A stretch of 64,000 nucleotides of DNA from Pseudomonadota bacterium (lineage in GTDB: Bacteria; Pseudomonadota; Gammaproteobacteria; Burkholderiales; Rhodocyclaceae), in the NCBI GenBank assembly GCA_018262195.1, contig JAGTRS010000006.1:1-64000 (forward strand). The letters are read 5' to 3'. The translations under genes were made by a program, and so were the position numbers. The notes beneath the pieces were generated by a model. It did not search any database. It was not told where the DNA came from and saw nothing but the letters and a program-made list of their open reading frames with translations. This document shows positions 42,299-50,611 of this stretch, piece by piece; position 1 is the stretch's first letter, and every line of letters starts with the position of its first letter.

Positions 42299-43867
42299 TT
42301 AAAGGCTGTGGTAAAAGGCCGGCAGATCGAGAATGCAGCGTCGAACCGAACGCAGGTCAGTTTTCGGTACATCAACAACGAAATCTGGTGAGTCATCACC
42401 TAGATTAAGTACCCCTCTGGGAGCGCGGGCTGTATTGACCAAGTCCACGTAGCATCCGTAATCAATTCCATAGACCTGAAAGCGTTTGCCCGGTGAATCT
42501 TTGGCTGAAATCCCTTTGCGCAAGACATGCAAAACCCTTCCGTCGTACAAGAAGTCGATGAGCGCATCACGAGTGCCCGATTCAAGAAGAAACGCCTTTG
42601 CTTGGCGCTCCTTGATGACTCGCTCGACTACCCAAACCAGCAGTGCTCGTGCGTTTTCGTTGGATCCCACCGCTGCTTCCTTGGAGGCCAAATACCACTG
42701 TTGGGCTGCAGTCCGAATTTCACCGATTGAAATGAGTTGTTCGTTGGCTCGTTGCGCCGCATGGCTGAGTATGTGGATTGCGTCTCTGGGGACTCCTTCA
42801 CAAGCTCGCACAACTTCGTCAAAGGCACTGCCTTGGGTAAAGCCCTGCGAAATCAATTCCGTTTCGGTTGCGGGAACAGTCACCGATTCCAACTCAAGGG
42901 CAGCTTGAACGTGCTTCAGGACGAGTGTCTTAAAGAATTCGACAGCTTTCGCCTCGTCATTATCGAAGACCATGTAATCATCAAGCGTTATTGCTGTAGA
43001 AACATCTGCACCAAGTTCAAGTCCAATATTGCCCACAGTCGAGTCAGGAATCAGGAAGCGACTGCGTTGCTCAATCGCTGCAATCTTGACCGCAACACCG
43101 CGTATCGGCAGTACCGCCCGGCGAAGTAAATCTGCTAAAAATGGTTGCAGGTCTAAGGGTACTTCACTCCACTCGTCGAGAAGTATCCATAGTTGTCGAT
43201 TAGGAAGAGTATCCACAACCTTCCTGAGCGCAGAGCCAACGCTACCAAAATTGACCCGCAACGTTTCTTGCCCGGTCCTTACGATCTTCGCTGATTGCGC
43301 CTCACGTGCTGAATCTGCAACTTTTCCATCAGCTTTGAATGTGGCACCAGTTGCCGACATCGTGACCCCGATTGCTGATTCAAGTGAACCGCTGTTTTCT
43401 GCAGACTTAGAGGCCTCTTGCGTGACAGTACCCACAACTCTTACGGCCGTATGCGCTGAAAAAAACTCATCAAGAGCGCTCCCCGTAGTTCCCAGATTCA
43501 CAAGACCATCATTTTCGACGGCTTGTTCCAATAACGTGGAATGAATGGCGGCTAGGACATCGACGAGCAATCTGGTTGCTCGCTGAGCGAGCGGTATGGT
43601 TGGGTCGGCATAAATCCCCCCTGCAGACCCAAGGTTACGCATATCTAACTGAGTAGCGATGATCCCTTCTGCACTTTTCCTCTGCCGCAAGACGGTAAGC
43701 AGATGGGTCTTTCCTGTTCCACGGCGACCAAAGATGATTTGGTGGTCAACAGAAGAAAGAACTTCGAATACGGAACCGAAATTGACGAATGTTTTCTGCA
43801 GCACGCTGTCATCCTGACGCTCTGCTCGTTTGGCAATTCTCAGAAATGCGAGGTTCGTTGGCAGCAT
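42299..43867 (-). CDS. Orphan P-loop ATPase (ORC/Cdc6-like class)
   Basis: A 522-residue protein with no TM segment. Walker A G-R-R-G-T-G-K-T-H at about 47-55; Walker B LWILLDEWSEVP at about 226-237; an A-x-R-S-R sensor-like stretch later (IEQRSRFLIP). The C-terminal half is helical, with a winged-helix-like tail. The insert between the Walker motifs is rich in Ser/Ala/Gly (about 150-190). Families of this kind (ORC-CDC6-like or Sll1717-like) are often found in defence islands as single-gene units. Composition is AT-richer than flanks. Stand-alone; function unknown. Confidence 0.6.
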   Translation of the reverse strand: MLPTNLAFLRIAKRAERQDDSVLQKTFVNFGSVFEVLSSVDHQIIFGRRGTGKTHLLTVLRQRKSAEGIIATQLDMRNLGSAGGIYADPTIPLAQRATRLLVDVLAAIHSTLLEQAVENDGLVNLGTTGSALDEFFSAHTAVRVVGTVTQEASKSAENSGSLESAIGVTMSATGATFKADGKVADSAREAQSAKIVRTGQETLRVNFGSVGSALRKVVDTLPNRQLWILLDEWSEVPLDLQPFLADLLRRAVLPIRGVAVKIAAIEQRSRFLIPDSTVGNIGLELGADVSTAITLDDYMVFDNDEAKAVEFFKTLVLKHVQAALELESVTVPATETELISQGFTQGSAFDEVVRACEGVPRDAIHILSHAAQRANEQLISIGEIRTAAQQWYLASKEAAVGSNENARALLVWVVERVIKERQAKAFLLESGTRDALIDFLYDGRVLHVLRKGISAKDSPGKRFQVYGIDYGCYVDLVNTARAPRGVLNLGDDSPDFVVDVPKTDLRSVRRCILDLPAFYHSL

Positions 43868-44162
43868 ATTTCTCAGTCAAGGTTAATTCTGCGACATTCG
43901 TTGTCGCCCCCGTGAATCATGGCGATATTTGCTGGGATGGCAGCACAAATACAAGCCGACTGATCCTGTGCGTCAATCAAAAAGCATACTCTTTTGGCGT
44001 GCGCATGTCTGCTTACTGCTCACTGCCTCACCGGCTGCTTTTGGCCGATTGTCGCCTGATGCAAAATGGCTGGTCAGAACAACGATTACTAGCGGTCAGT
44101 CGTAATTAGATTTAGCGGGAAACGAAAGGGATGGATCTTTGCCATCCCCCTGCCCGCAGACT
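43868..44162. other. Intergenic gap, no gene seen
   Basis: 295 bp of mixed composition between the P-loop ATPase start and the FGE-like gene end. A short open frame crosses it but has no RBS and no family resemblance. It should contain the promoter of the ATPase. No tRNA, attachment-like repeat or integrase scar was seen. Confidence 0.4.
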
Positions 44163-45128
44163 TCAAATATCTCGCACCACCCGGAAACCGAGGTTGAGAC
44201 AGCGACTACTCGGCGAGTTGATATTCCGGAATGACGAACGCAGCCAGATCGGAAAGCTGTTCCAGCCCCCACCGCGACGTACTTTGGCATGGCCGGTACT
44301 CGGCCCTTGCGGGTCATCGACCGGGGAAGCTGCGTAGTAATCTTCACCGTACCAGTCGGAGACCCATTCCCAGGCGTTTCCGTGCATGTCGAAAATGCCC
44401 CAGGCATTTGGCTTGTAACTCCCTACAGATGCCGGAAAGGCCGTTGGGTCATCGGCTTCAATCACGAGGTCCTGAACGTGGCCAAAAGCCGAGTGGCGCG
44501 ACATGTCTATTGCCCGGGCAATTCTTGGCAACTCGGATGGAGCGTTCGTCCCGGAATATCTGGAATTGCTTCCCGCCCGGTTCGCATATTCCCATTCCGC
44601 CTCGGTGGGCAGCCGATAGTGCTTGCCTTCCTTTGCACTTAGCCACTGCAAATAAGCGAGCGCATCGTTATAGCTGACATTGACCACCGGGTGCCGGTCT
44701 GTTTGCGGATAGCCGGTATTTTTCCAATTGAAATGCGGTCGCCTTCCCTCGCTTTTTTTCGAGTCAAGGTTATAGCCCCATCCGCCCTTGCCATCGGTTT
44801 CGGCTTCGGTCTGATAACCGCTCGCTTCGGTAAAGCGCCGAAACTGCCCAACCGTGACTTCATATCGGCTCAACATGAACGGCTTGGTGATGCGAACCTT
44901 GTGGCGGGGATATTCATCGGCGAGGGCCGTTGGTGAAACGTCTGCGTCTGGAAACGCAGTCACGACATCTTGAGCCGACTCCGCACCTCCCATCATGAAT
45001 TCGCCTGCCTTGACCACGACCAATTCATGCCCCTCCGAGTCTTTGACAATATCCGGACCTTCGGCCAGGGCTGGACTCAAATGGATTGTTAGCGCAGCTA
45101 TGGCGATCAGCCTGGTGAGCAGCTTCAT
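44163..45128 (-). CDS. Exported FGE-sulfatase-domain protein
   Basis: A 321-residue protein with a signal peptide (ending P-A-L-A-E). Core motifs: FMMGG, HKVRITKPFMLSRYEVTVGQFRRF, P-V-V-N-V-S-Y-N-D-A-L-A-Y-L-Q-W, RLPTEAEWEYANRAG, G-I-F-D-M-H-G-N-A-W-E-W-V-S-D-W, VRRGGGWNS and NLGFRVVRD. This is the FGE/SUMF1 (NirV, PvdO-related) fold. True formylglycine enzymes use a Cys pair near the C-terminus; only one Cys (S-R-C-L-N-L-G-F-R) is visible, so sulfatase activation is doubtful. Substrate unknown. Monocistronic. Confidence 0.8.
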   Translation of the reverse strand: MKLLTRLIAIAALTIHLSPALAEGPDIVKDSEGHELVVVKAGEFMMGGAESAQDVVTAFPDADVSPTALADEYPRHKVRITKPFMLSRYEVTVGQFRRFTEASGYQTEAETDGKGGWGYNLDSKKSEGRRPHFNWKNTGYPQTDRHPVVNVSYNDALAYLQWLSAKEGKHYRLPTEAEWEYANRAGSNSRYSGTNAPSELPRIARAIDMSRHSAFGHVQDLVIEADDPTAFPASVGSYKPNAWGIFDMHGNAWEWVSDWYGEDYYAASPVDDPQGPSTGHAKVRRGGGWNSFPIWLRSSFRNINSPSSRCLNLGFRVVRDI

Positions 45129-45315
45129 CGTGTGTTTTCTCCCCGAGTATGGTTTTCAGCACTGTAACGCAGTCAGCATGACGATTTTGCAGAGCCGGAT
45201 TGGGGCGGTAAGCAAACGGCTTTCGACTGTCAAGTTGCCGCGACGAACGAGTGCTTATGGCTGAATGCGCAGCCCAACGATCTGTAGCCGAATATCCAGG
45301 CCGAACCGCCCCGGG

Positions 45316-45993
45316 TTATTGGGCCTTGGCGCGCATCTGTGCTTGCAGCCATGCCCCGATGGCGCTGACCTCTTCCAGACAGACCGAGTGGGGCATCGGG
45401 TAGGTTTGCCAGGCGATTTGATAGCCATTGGCCTCCAGCAAGGCTTTTGCCTTTTTGCCGAGTTCCAGCGAGACGACGTCATCGTGGATGCCGTGGGCGG
45501 CGTAAATGGGCAACTGGCGATTGGCTGCGGCAGCTTCTTCGATCTGCAGTTCCGGAGCGGGGATGTAGGTCGACAGCGCGATCAGTCCGGCCAGCGGCTG
45601 GTCATGGGTCAGCGCGGTGAGATAGGCGACGGCGCCGCCCTGCGAGAACCCGGCCAGAAAGATGCGCTCGGCCGGGATACCTCGTTCGACTTCCCGGGCG
45701 ATCAATTGCCGGACCGTGGCCCGCGATTCGAGCAGACCGGCGACATCGATCTCCCGGTTGGTCGGTTCCAGCGAAATGATGTCGTACCAGGCGCGCATTT
45801 CGTAGCCGCCATTGCAGGTGACCGCCCGATAGGGGGCATGCGGAAAGATGAAGCGAATGCCTTCGGCGCCGGACAGGCCAAGTTCGTCGATGATGGGAAC
45901 GAAGTCGCTGCCATCGGCCCCCAAACCGTGCAACCAGATGACGGCAAAGCGCGGCGCGGCGTTTGTTTGAATTTCAATGGGCAGTGTCGGCAT
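45316..45993 (-). CDS. Carboxylesterase/phospholipase-type hydrolase
   Basis: A 225-residue alpha/beta-hydrolase. Oxyanion region W-L-H-G-L-G-A-D; nucleophile elbow G-F-S-Q-G-G; catalytic Asp in H-G-I-H-D-D-V-V and His in P-M-P-H-S-V. All three triad residues are present. The family (YpfH/EstB type carboxylesterases) hydrolyses short-chain esters. No signal peptide, so cytoplasmic. Stand-alone. Confidence 0.9.
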   Translation of the reverse strand: MPTLPIEIQTNAAPRFAVIWLHGLGADGSDFVPIIDELGLSGAEGIRFIFPHAPYRAVTCNGGYEMRAWYDIISLEPTNREIDVAGLLESRATVRQLIAREVERGIPAERIFLAGFSQGGAVAYLTALTHDQPLAGLIALSTYIPAPELQIEEAAAANRQLPIYAAHGIHDDVVSLELGKKAKALLEANGYQIAWQTYPMPHSVCLEEVSAIGAWLQAQMRAKAQ

Positions 45994-46188
45994 GAGTCTT
46001 CCTTTGAGGCTGGAGTCGCTTGGGTAATGGCGGGATTGTGCAGGATTTACGGGAATAAGGTGCCAGTTTGAAAACCCTGCCCTTCAGCTTCAACCACTGT
46101 GACCAGACGCTACACCCAAAGCAAAGCCAGTCTTTCGGCAAACCAGACTGTAGCGCTGAAGGCCCTACAGTCTGCTCCCGGAAACCGG

Positions 46189-47508
46189 TTAGACAGCCTC
46201 CGCGTTGCCGGTATCGCCATAGACGCTGACGCGATTGCGACCGGCCGCCTTGGATTGGTACATCGCGACATCGGCGCGCTTGAGGATTTCGTCGATAGTG
46301 TCGCCATCCCCGGAAAACATGGTCAGGCCAACGCTCGGCGTGCTGTGATAGGACAACTCACCCAACTGGTAGGGCTCGTTGAGCGACCGCAGGAGCTTGC
46401 TGCTGACGACCTGGGCATTGATCAGGGCTTGTGATGAAGATGCTGACAGCCCTTCCAGCAGCACGATGAACTCGTCACCCCCCAGGCGGGCAACGGTATC
46501 CTGCTGCCGTACGCAAAGTTTCAGGCGGTGCGCGACCTCCTGAAGCAACAGGTCGCCCATGGCGTGCCCGTGCGTGTCGTTCAGTTCCTTGAAGCGATCC
46601 ATGTCGATGAACATGACCGCCCCCACCAGCTTGCTGCGAGCCGACTTGAACAGCGCCTGCTGCAGGCGGTCATTCATCAGGCGTCGATTGGGCAATTCTG
46701 TCAGGGTGTCGTAGAAGGCAAGCTGATGGATTTCGGCCTCGTTGCGCTTGCGTTCATCGATATTCCGAATGCTGCCGACGAGCCGTACCGGCGCCCCATA
46801 GGCATCGCGCTGGACGACCTTGCCATGGTCCGAGACCCAGACGTAATGTCCTTCGGCATGCTGTATCTGGTACTCGCAGGTGTAGTAGTCCACGCCGATA
46901 AATGCTGCATCGAGTGCAGCCCGCACGCCCTCGGCATGTTCCGGATGAATCCGCTCGCTGTACTTGCCCAGCGAATGTTCGAGGTAATCCGGTGAAAGCC
47001 CGAGAATATGACACCACATGGCATTGTGGATCACCTTGCCTGTCGCCACCTCCCAGTCCCAGATTCCATCGCCGGTGACTTCCATGACGAGGCTCAGGCG
47101 CTGCTCGCTGCGCTGCAGTTCGAGCGACAACTGGGTGAGCTTGAGAATGTTGCGTATGCGCTGGCGGACCAGTTCGATACGGATCGGCTTGGTAATGAAA
47201 TCCGCCCCGCCCTCCTTGAGTCCCGTGACCTCGGATTCCACATCCGACAATGCCGTGATGAAGATGACCGGAATAGCCGCCAGCACCGGATTCGCTTTCA
47301 AGCGCCGGCAGGTCTCGAAACCATCCATCTGGGGCATCATGACATCGAGCAGGATCAGGTCAGGGGGCGAAGCTTCAGCCAGTACAAGTCCTGCCGCGCC
47401 AGAAGCTGCCAACTGGAAATCGAACTCTTTTTCGAGTGCCGTCGCCAGCAGGACGAGGTTCTCCGGCGTATCGTCGATAGCGAGAATTTTCGGTCGTGAA
47501 ACTGTCAT
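46189..47508 (-). CDS. REC-PAS-GGDEF response regulator (diguanylate cyclase)
   Basis: A 439-residue protein. REC at 1-125 with D12-D13 and phospho-acceptor D55 (LILLDVMMPQ), Lys in T-K-P. A PAS/PAC domain lies at about 140-265 (VMEVTGDGIWDWEVATGKV...EYQIQHAEGHYVWVSDHG). GGDEF at about 270-430 has R-L-G-G-D-E-F intact and an RxxD (RQQD) five residues before it, so it makes c-di-GMP with product inhibition. Its start overlaps the stop of the CHASE hybrid kinase by 4 nt, so the kinase probably phosphorylates it. Confidence 0.92.
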   Translation of the reverse strand: MTVSRPKILAIDDTPENLVLLATALEKEFDFQLAASGAAGLVLAEASPPDLILLDVMMPQMDGFETCRRLKANPVLAAIPVIFITALSDVESEVTGLKEGGADFITKPIRIELVRQRIRNILKLTQLSLELQRSEQRLSLVMEVTGDGIWDWEVATGKVIHNAMWCHILGLSPDYLEHSLGKYSERIHPEHAEGVRAALDAAFIGVDYYTCEYQIQHAEGHYVWVSDHGKVVQRDAYGAPVRLVGSIRNIDERKRNEAEIHQLAFYDTLTELPNRRLMNDRLQQALFKSARSKLVGAVMFIDMDRFKELNDTHGHAMGDLLLQEVAHRLKLCVRQQDTVARLGGDEFIVLLEGLSASSSQALINAQVVSSKLLRSLNEPYQLGELSYHSTPSVGLTMFSGDGDTIDEILKRADVAMYQSKAAGRNRVSVYGDTGNAEAV

Positions 47509-50396
47509 TGGTCTTTCGCCCCTCCAAGCCCATCGGCCAGCCTGTTCATGGCCTCAATCACCTGATTGAACTCCATGCGATTGAGCAATGCGCCAGCTTT
47601 TTCCACTTCGTCCGCCAGCGCCGTACCGGCCACAGCTGATTTGAGTCGGCTGAAGCAGGCAAAGGCATCGAATTTGTGCTCGGACAGCAAAGGCATCAAC
47701 TGCCCAATCAAATCAAGGACCAACTCGCGGTCAACCCGATGCTCCATCCGGCACCTGGATGATGTATTGGCTTCAGGCAAGTATTCCGCCAGGGTTCTGG
47801 TGAAACTATTGAAGTCGACAGGTTTGGTGATCACCCCAACCATCCCGGCGGCAAGACATTGCTCACGGTCTGAATCAAAAGCCTTGGCTGTAATCGCCAA
47901 TACCGTCGGCATGGCAAGCTGCTGCCCCTCACACCAGTCACGAATTTTCACAGTTGCCGTCAGACCATCCATGGTCGGCATCAGCAAGTCCATCAGGATC
48001 AGGTCGAACCTTGATCCGGAGGTCACCGCATCCACGGCCTGCTGTCCATTTTCGACCTCAATAGCGAGTAGCCCAAGACGGGCCAGCGCCGAGGATATGA
48101 CCAGCCGGTGGGTTGCATTGTCTTCCGCCACCAGAACATGTCCAACCAGGTGAGGGACTTGCTCCCCATCCCGCTGACCATATGCATGTTTTTCCGATGC
48201 GGCGTCTGCTATTGCAGCATTCGTATCGGGTTTGACCAGAACCCTGAACCAGAATCGCGAACCACTGCCCGGCGTAGAGTCGACACCAGCCTCGCCCCCC
48301 ATCAGGCGGGCCAATTGCCGTACGATGGACAGCCCCAGCCCGGTGCCACCGTGTTGGCGGGTTGCTGAGTCGTCGACCTGTGAGAAGGGCTCAAACAGCT
48401 TTAGCTGTTCCTCGACCGAAATCCCCGGGCCGGCATCATGGATGGAAAACTCAAGAAGAACGCCTTGTGCAGACTCTTCGTGGGTATCAACGACCACCAG
48501 AATCTCCCCATTCACGGAGAATTTGATCGCGTTGCCAATCAGATTGGACAGCATCTGACGCAGGCGATCAGTGTCCCCCTGAAAACGTTGCTTGCCTGGA
48601 ATCGATGAGCGCCAGTTGAGGAGCAGTCCCTTGTTGTTAGCCGCTGCAGCGAAAAGGCGAATCGTCTCCTCAACCAGACTAACTGGTGAGAAGGAGACCG
48701 GAAACAATTCGAGGCGGCCGGCTTCAACCTTGGACAAATCGAGAATGTCGTTGAGCAAGGAAAGGAGCGCCTGTCCAGCGCGCAGGATGGTTCGCACATG
48801 CTCTTCCCGCTTGTCCGCCGGAATTTCCGGATCCAGAAGGATCTGGGCCATGCCAAGAATCCCATTCATCGGCGTCCGGATTTCGTGGCTGACCGTTGCC
48901 AGGAAGCGGCTCTTGGCACGGCTGGCCGCTTCTGCAGCTTCCTTGGCCCGATAGACCTCGGTCAGATCCATTCGGATACCGATGATGTGGCCATTGGTCG
49001 TCCGCCGCTCGCGAATTCTGATCCAGCGGCCGTCATCAAGCTGCTGCACGAGTTCGGAATTGGCTGCCCGATGTCGTTCCATCCGTTCGGCGACCCATTC
49101 ATCGACCCGCCCTACGGCTGCCACGTACTGGCCACGTTCGGCGCCATAGCGAATGATCTCTTCGAAAGTCCGCCCGACCTCGATGACCGGTGCGGATACT
49201 TCGTAGATCTCCCGGTACAGCTCATTGCAATAGATCAGACGGTCATCCGCGTCATAGATGACAAACGCTTCACCCATCGCTTCCACGGCTGAACCAAGCA
49301 CTTGTTCACTTGACGTCAGCTGCTCCTTCAGATTCTCGGACAACTGCTCAAGATGCTGACGATTGCGCCCGAGCGCCCAGACAGTCAGGAACAACAGAAA
49401 ATCAATGACGAGACCACCAATGGCGACCATCAGTGGCAAGAAGCGCTCGGAAGAGGTCCAGAACTCAGGCCTTGCCTGAATAAACACCCCCCAGGAACGC
49501 GGGCGGTTCGGAATTTCGAACATGGCAGACAATGCGCCACGACGGGCTGGAGCCAGTGCTTTTACCCCATCGTCCGACGAGTTTTGGAAGAGCAGACCAC
49601 CAGCACGGGGGGCTGGCGCATCGTAGACCTCAAGATCGATATTCTCGTGATCGCCGAGTCCGATTCCCTTGAAGAATACGTCTGCGCGAAAAGCGTTCAA
49701 GGTGTAACCCCGGATCGCCAGGCGGCGTTCTGCCATGCTCTGTGTTGGCAATCCGGAAACATATATCGGCATGTAGAAGACAAAACCGGCCCTGTCCTCC
49801 CCCTTGTCTAATACTAATTGCACGCGTGGTGATATCGCCGGCTCGGCGATATCCCTTGCATGCTCCATGACTGCGCGCCGCACCGGGTCGGAATAAGCGT
49901 CAAAGCCAAGCCCAGCCTTGTTCGACTCGGTTTCCGGACCGATATAGGCAATCGGAGCGTAGAGTTCGCGATCCCCCTCGGGCCATACCTTGTAATCCGT
50001 CGCGCCCCGAAGTCCAAGCTCAAGGATGTGATCCTTAAGTTGATCCCTGGCAATCAGCGGCAGATAAGCAAACCCCTGCATTCCCGGGAATGTTTCCGGA
50101 ATATTCAGGACATCGACAAATCCACGCCATTCGTCGGTGGTCACTTCATCTGAATAATGAATGAAAGCGGCGGTAGCCCGTAATACTGTCTGTGACTCTT
50201 TGAGACGTTTTGAAATGGATTGCCCGATCTCATTAACCCGAAAATCGAAGCGCTGGCGTACGGAGTTCTCGATGTAGCGATCGGTGATAAACCAGGCAAC
50301 GCCCGTCACCATCAGCGAGACGAACAGAACCAGCCAAGCCACACGTTGGTTCTTGAGCAAATCGGATATATGCAGTGGTCGTGTCAATGCCAGCAT
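47505..50396 (-). CDS. CHASE-domain hybrid sensor kinase
   Basis: About 963 residues. Start at 50396 chosen for GGAAGAG upstream; longer frames (to 50453 or 50597) lack an RBS. TM1 (about 18-38), periplasmic CHASE domain (about 65-260: FPGMQGFAYLPL, PIAYIGPETESNKAGLGFDAYSDPVRRAVM), TM2 (about 310-335), PAS (AVEAMGEAFVIYDADDRLIYCN), HisKA ([11 protein letters not shown]), HATPase, and one REC (LILMDLLMPTMDG). CHASE binds small molecules in the periplasm. Coupled by overlap to the diguanylate cyclase regulator. Confidence 0.9.
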   Translation of the reverse strand: MLALTRPLHISDLLKNQRVAWLVLFVSLMVTGVAWFITDRYIENSVRQRFDFRVNEIGQSISKRLKESQTVLRATAAFIHYSDEVTTDEWRGFVDVLNIPETFPGMQGFAYLPLIARDQLKDHILELGLRGATDYKVWPEGDRELYAPIAYIGPETESNKAGLGFDAYSDPVRRAVMEHARDIAEPAISPRVQLVLDKGEDRAGFVFYMPIYVSGLPTQSMAERRLAIRGYTLNAFRADVFFKGIGLGDHENIDLEVYDAPAPRAGGLLFQNSSDDGVKALAPARRGALSAMFEIPNRPRSWGVFIQARPEFWTSSERFLPLMVAIGGLVIDFLLFLTVWALGRNRQHLEQLSENLKEQLTSSEQVLGSAVEAMGEAFVIYDADDRLIYCNELYREIYEVSAPVIEVGRTFEEIIRYGAERGQYVAAVGRVDEWVAERMERHRAANSELVQQLDDGRWIRIRERRTTNGHIIGIRMDLTEVYRAKEAAEAASRAKSRFLATVSHEIRTPMNGILGMAQILLDPEIPADKREEHVRTILRAGQALLSLLNDILDLSKVEAGRLELFPVSFSPVSLVEETIRLFAAAANNKGLLLNWRSSIPGKQRFQGDTDRLRQMLSNLIGNAIKFSVNGEILVVVDTHEESAQGVLLEFSIHDAGPGISVEEQLKLFEPFSQVDDSATRQHGGTGLGLSIVRQLARLMGGEAGVDSTPGSGSRFWFRVLVKPDTNAAIADAASEKHAYGQRDGEQVPHLVGHVLVAEDNATHRLVISSALARLGLLAIEVENGQQAVDAVTSGSRFDLILMDLLMPTMDGLTATVKIRDWCEGQQLAMPTVLAITAKAFDSDREQCLAAGMVGVITKPVDFNSFTRTLAEYLPEANTSSRCRMEHRVDRELVLDLIGQLMPLLSEHKFDAFACFSRLKSAVAGTALADEVEKAGALLNRMEFNQVIEAMNRLADGLGGAKDQ

Positions 50397-50558
50397 TCTC
50401 TTCCGCAAATTCTTCCGACAAAAATACCCAGCCATTATAATGGCATTTTTCATACTTTGGTTGATTTTGGGATTTGAAATCTCTTCCTTTTCGTAAAGAT
50501 AGAAAGATTTCCTCTGTTGCAGATTGATTCTGGCGCTGCAAATATTTTGTTCTACACA

Positions 50559-50590
50559 ACAAAAAAACCGGCCTTTTGGCCGGTTTTTAC
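50559..50590 (-). terminator. Terminator of the RCC1-repeat gene
   Basis: Leftward, AAAAACCGGCC and GGCCGGTTTTT form an 11-bp stem with a 4-nt loop, followed by TTGTTG. It lies 22 nt downstream of the stop at 50612 and separates it from the CHASE kinase. Confidence 0.88.
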
Positions 50591-50611
50591 TGCCCATTCA
50601 GGTGTCAGAAC

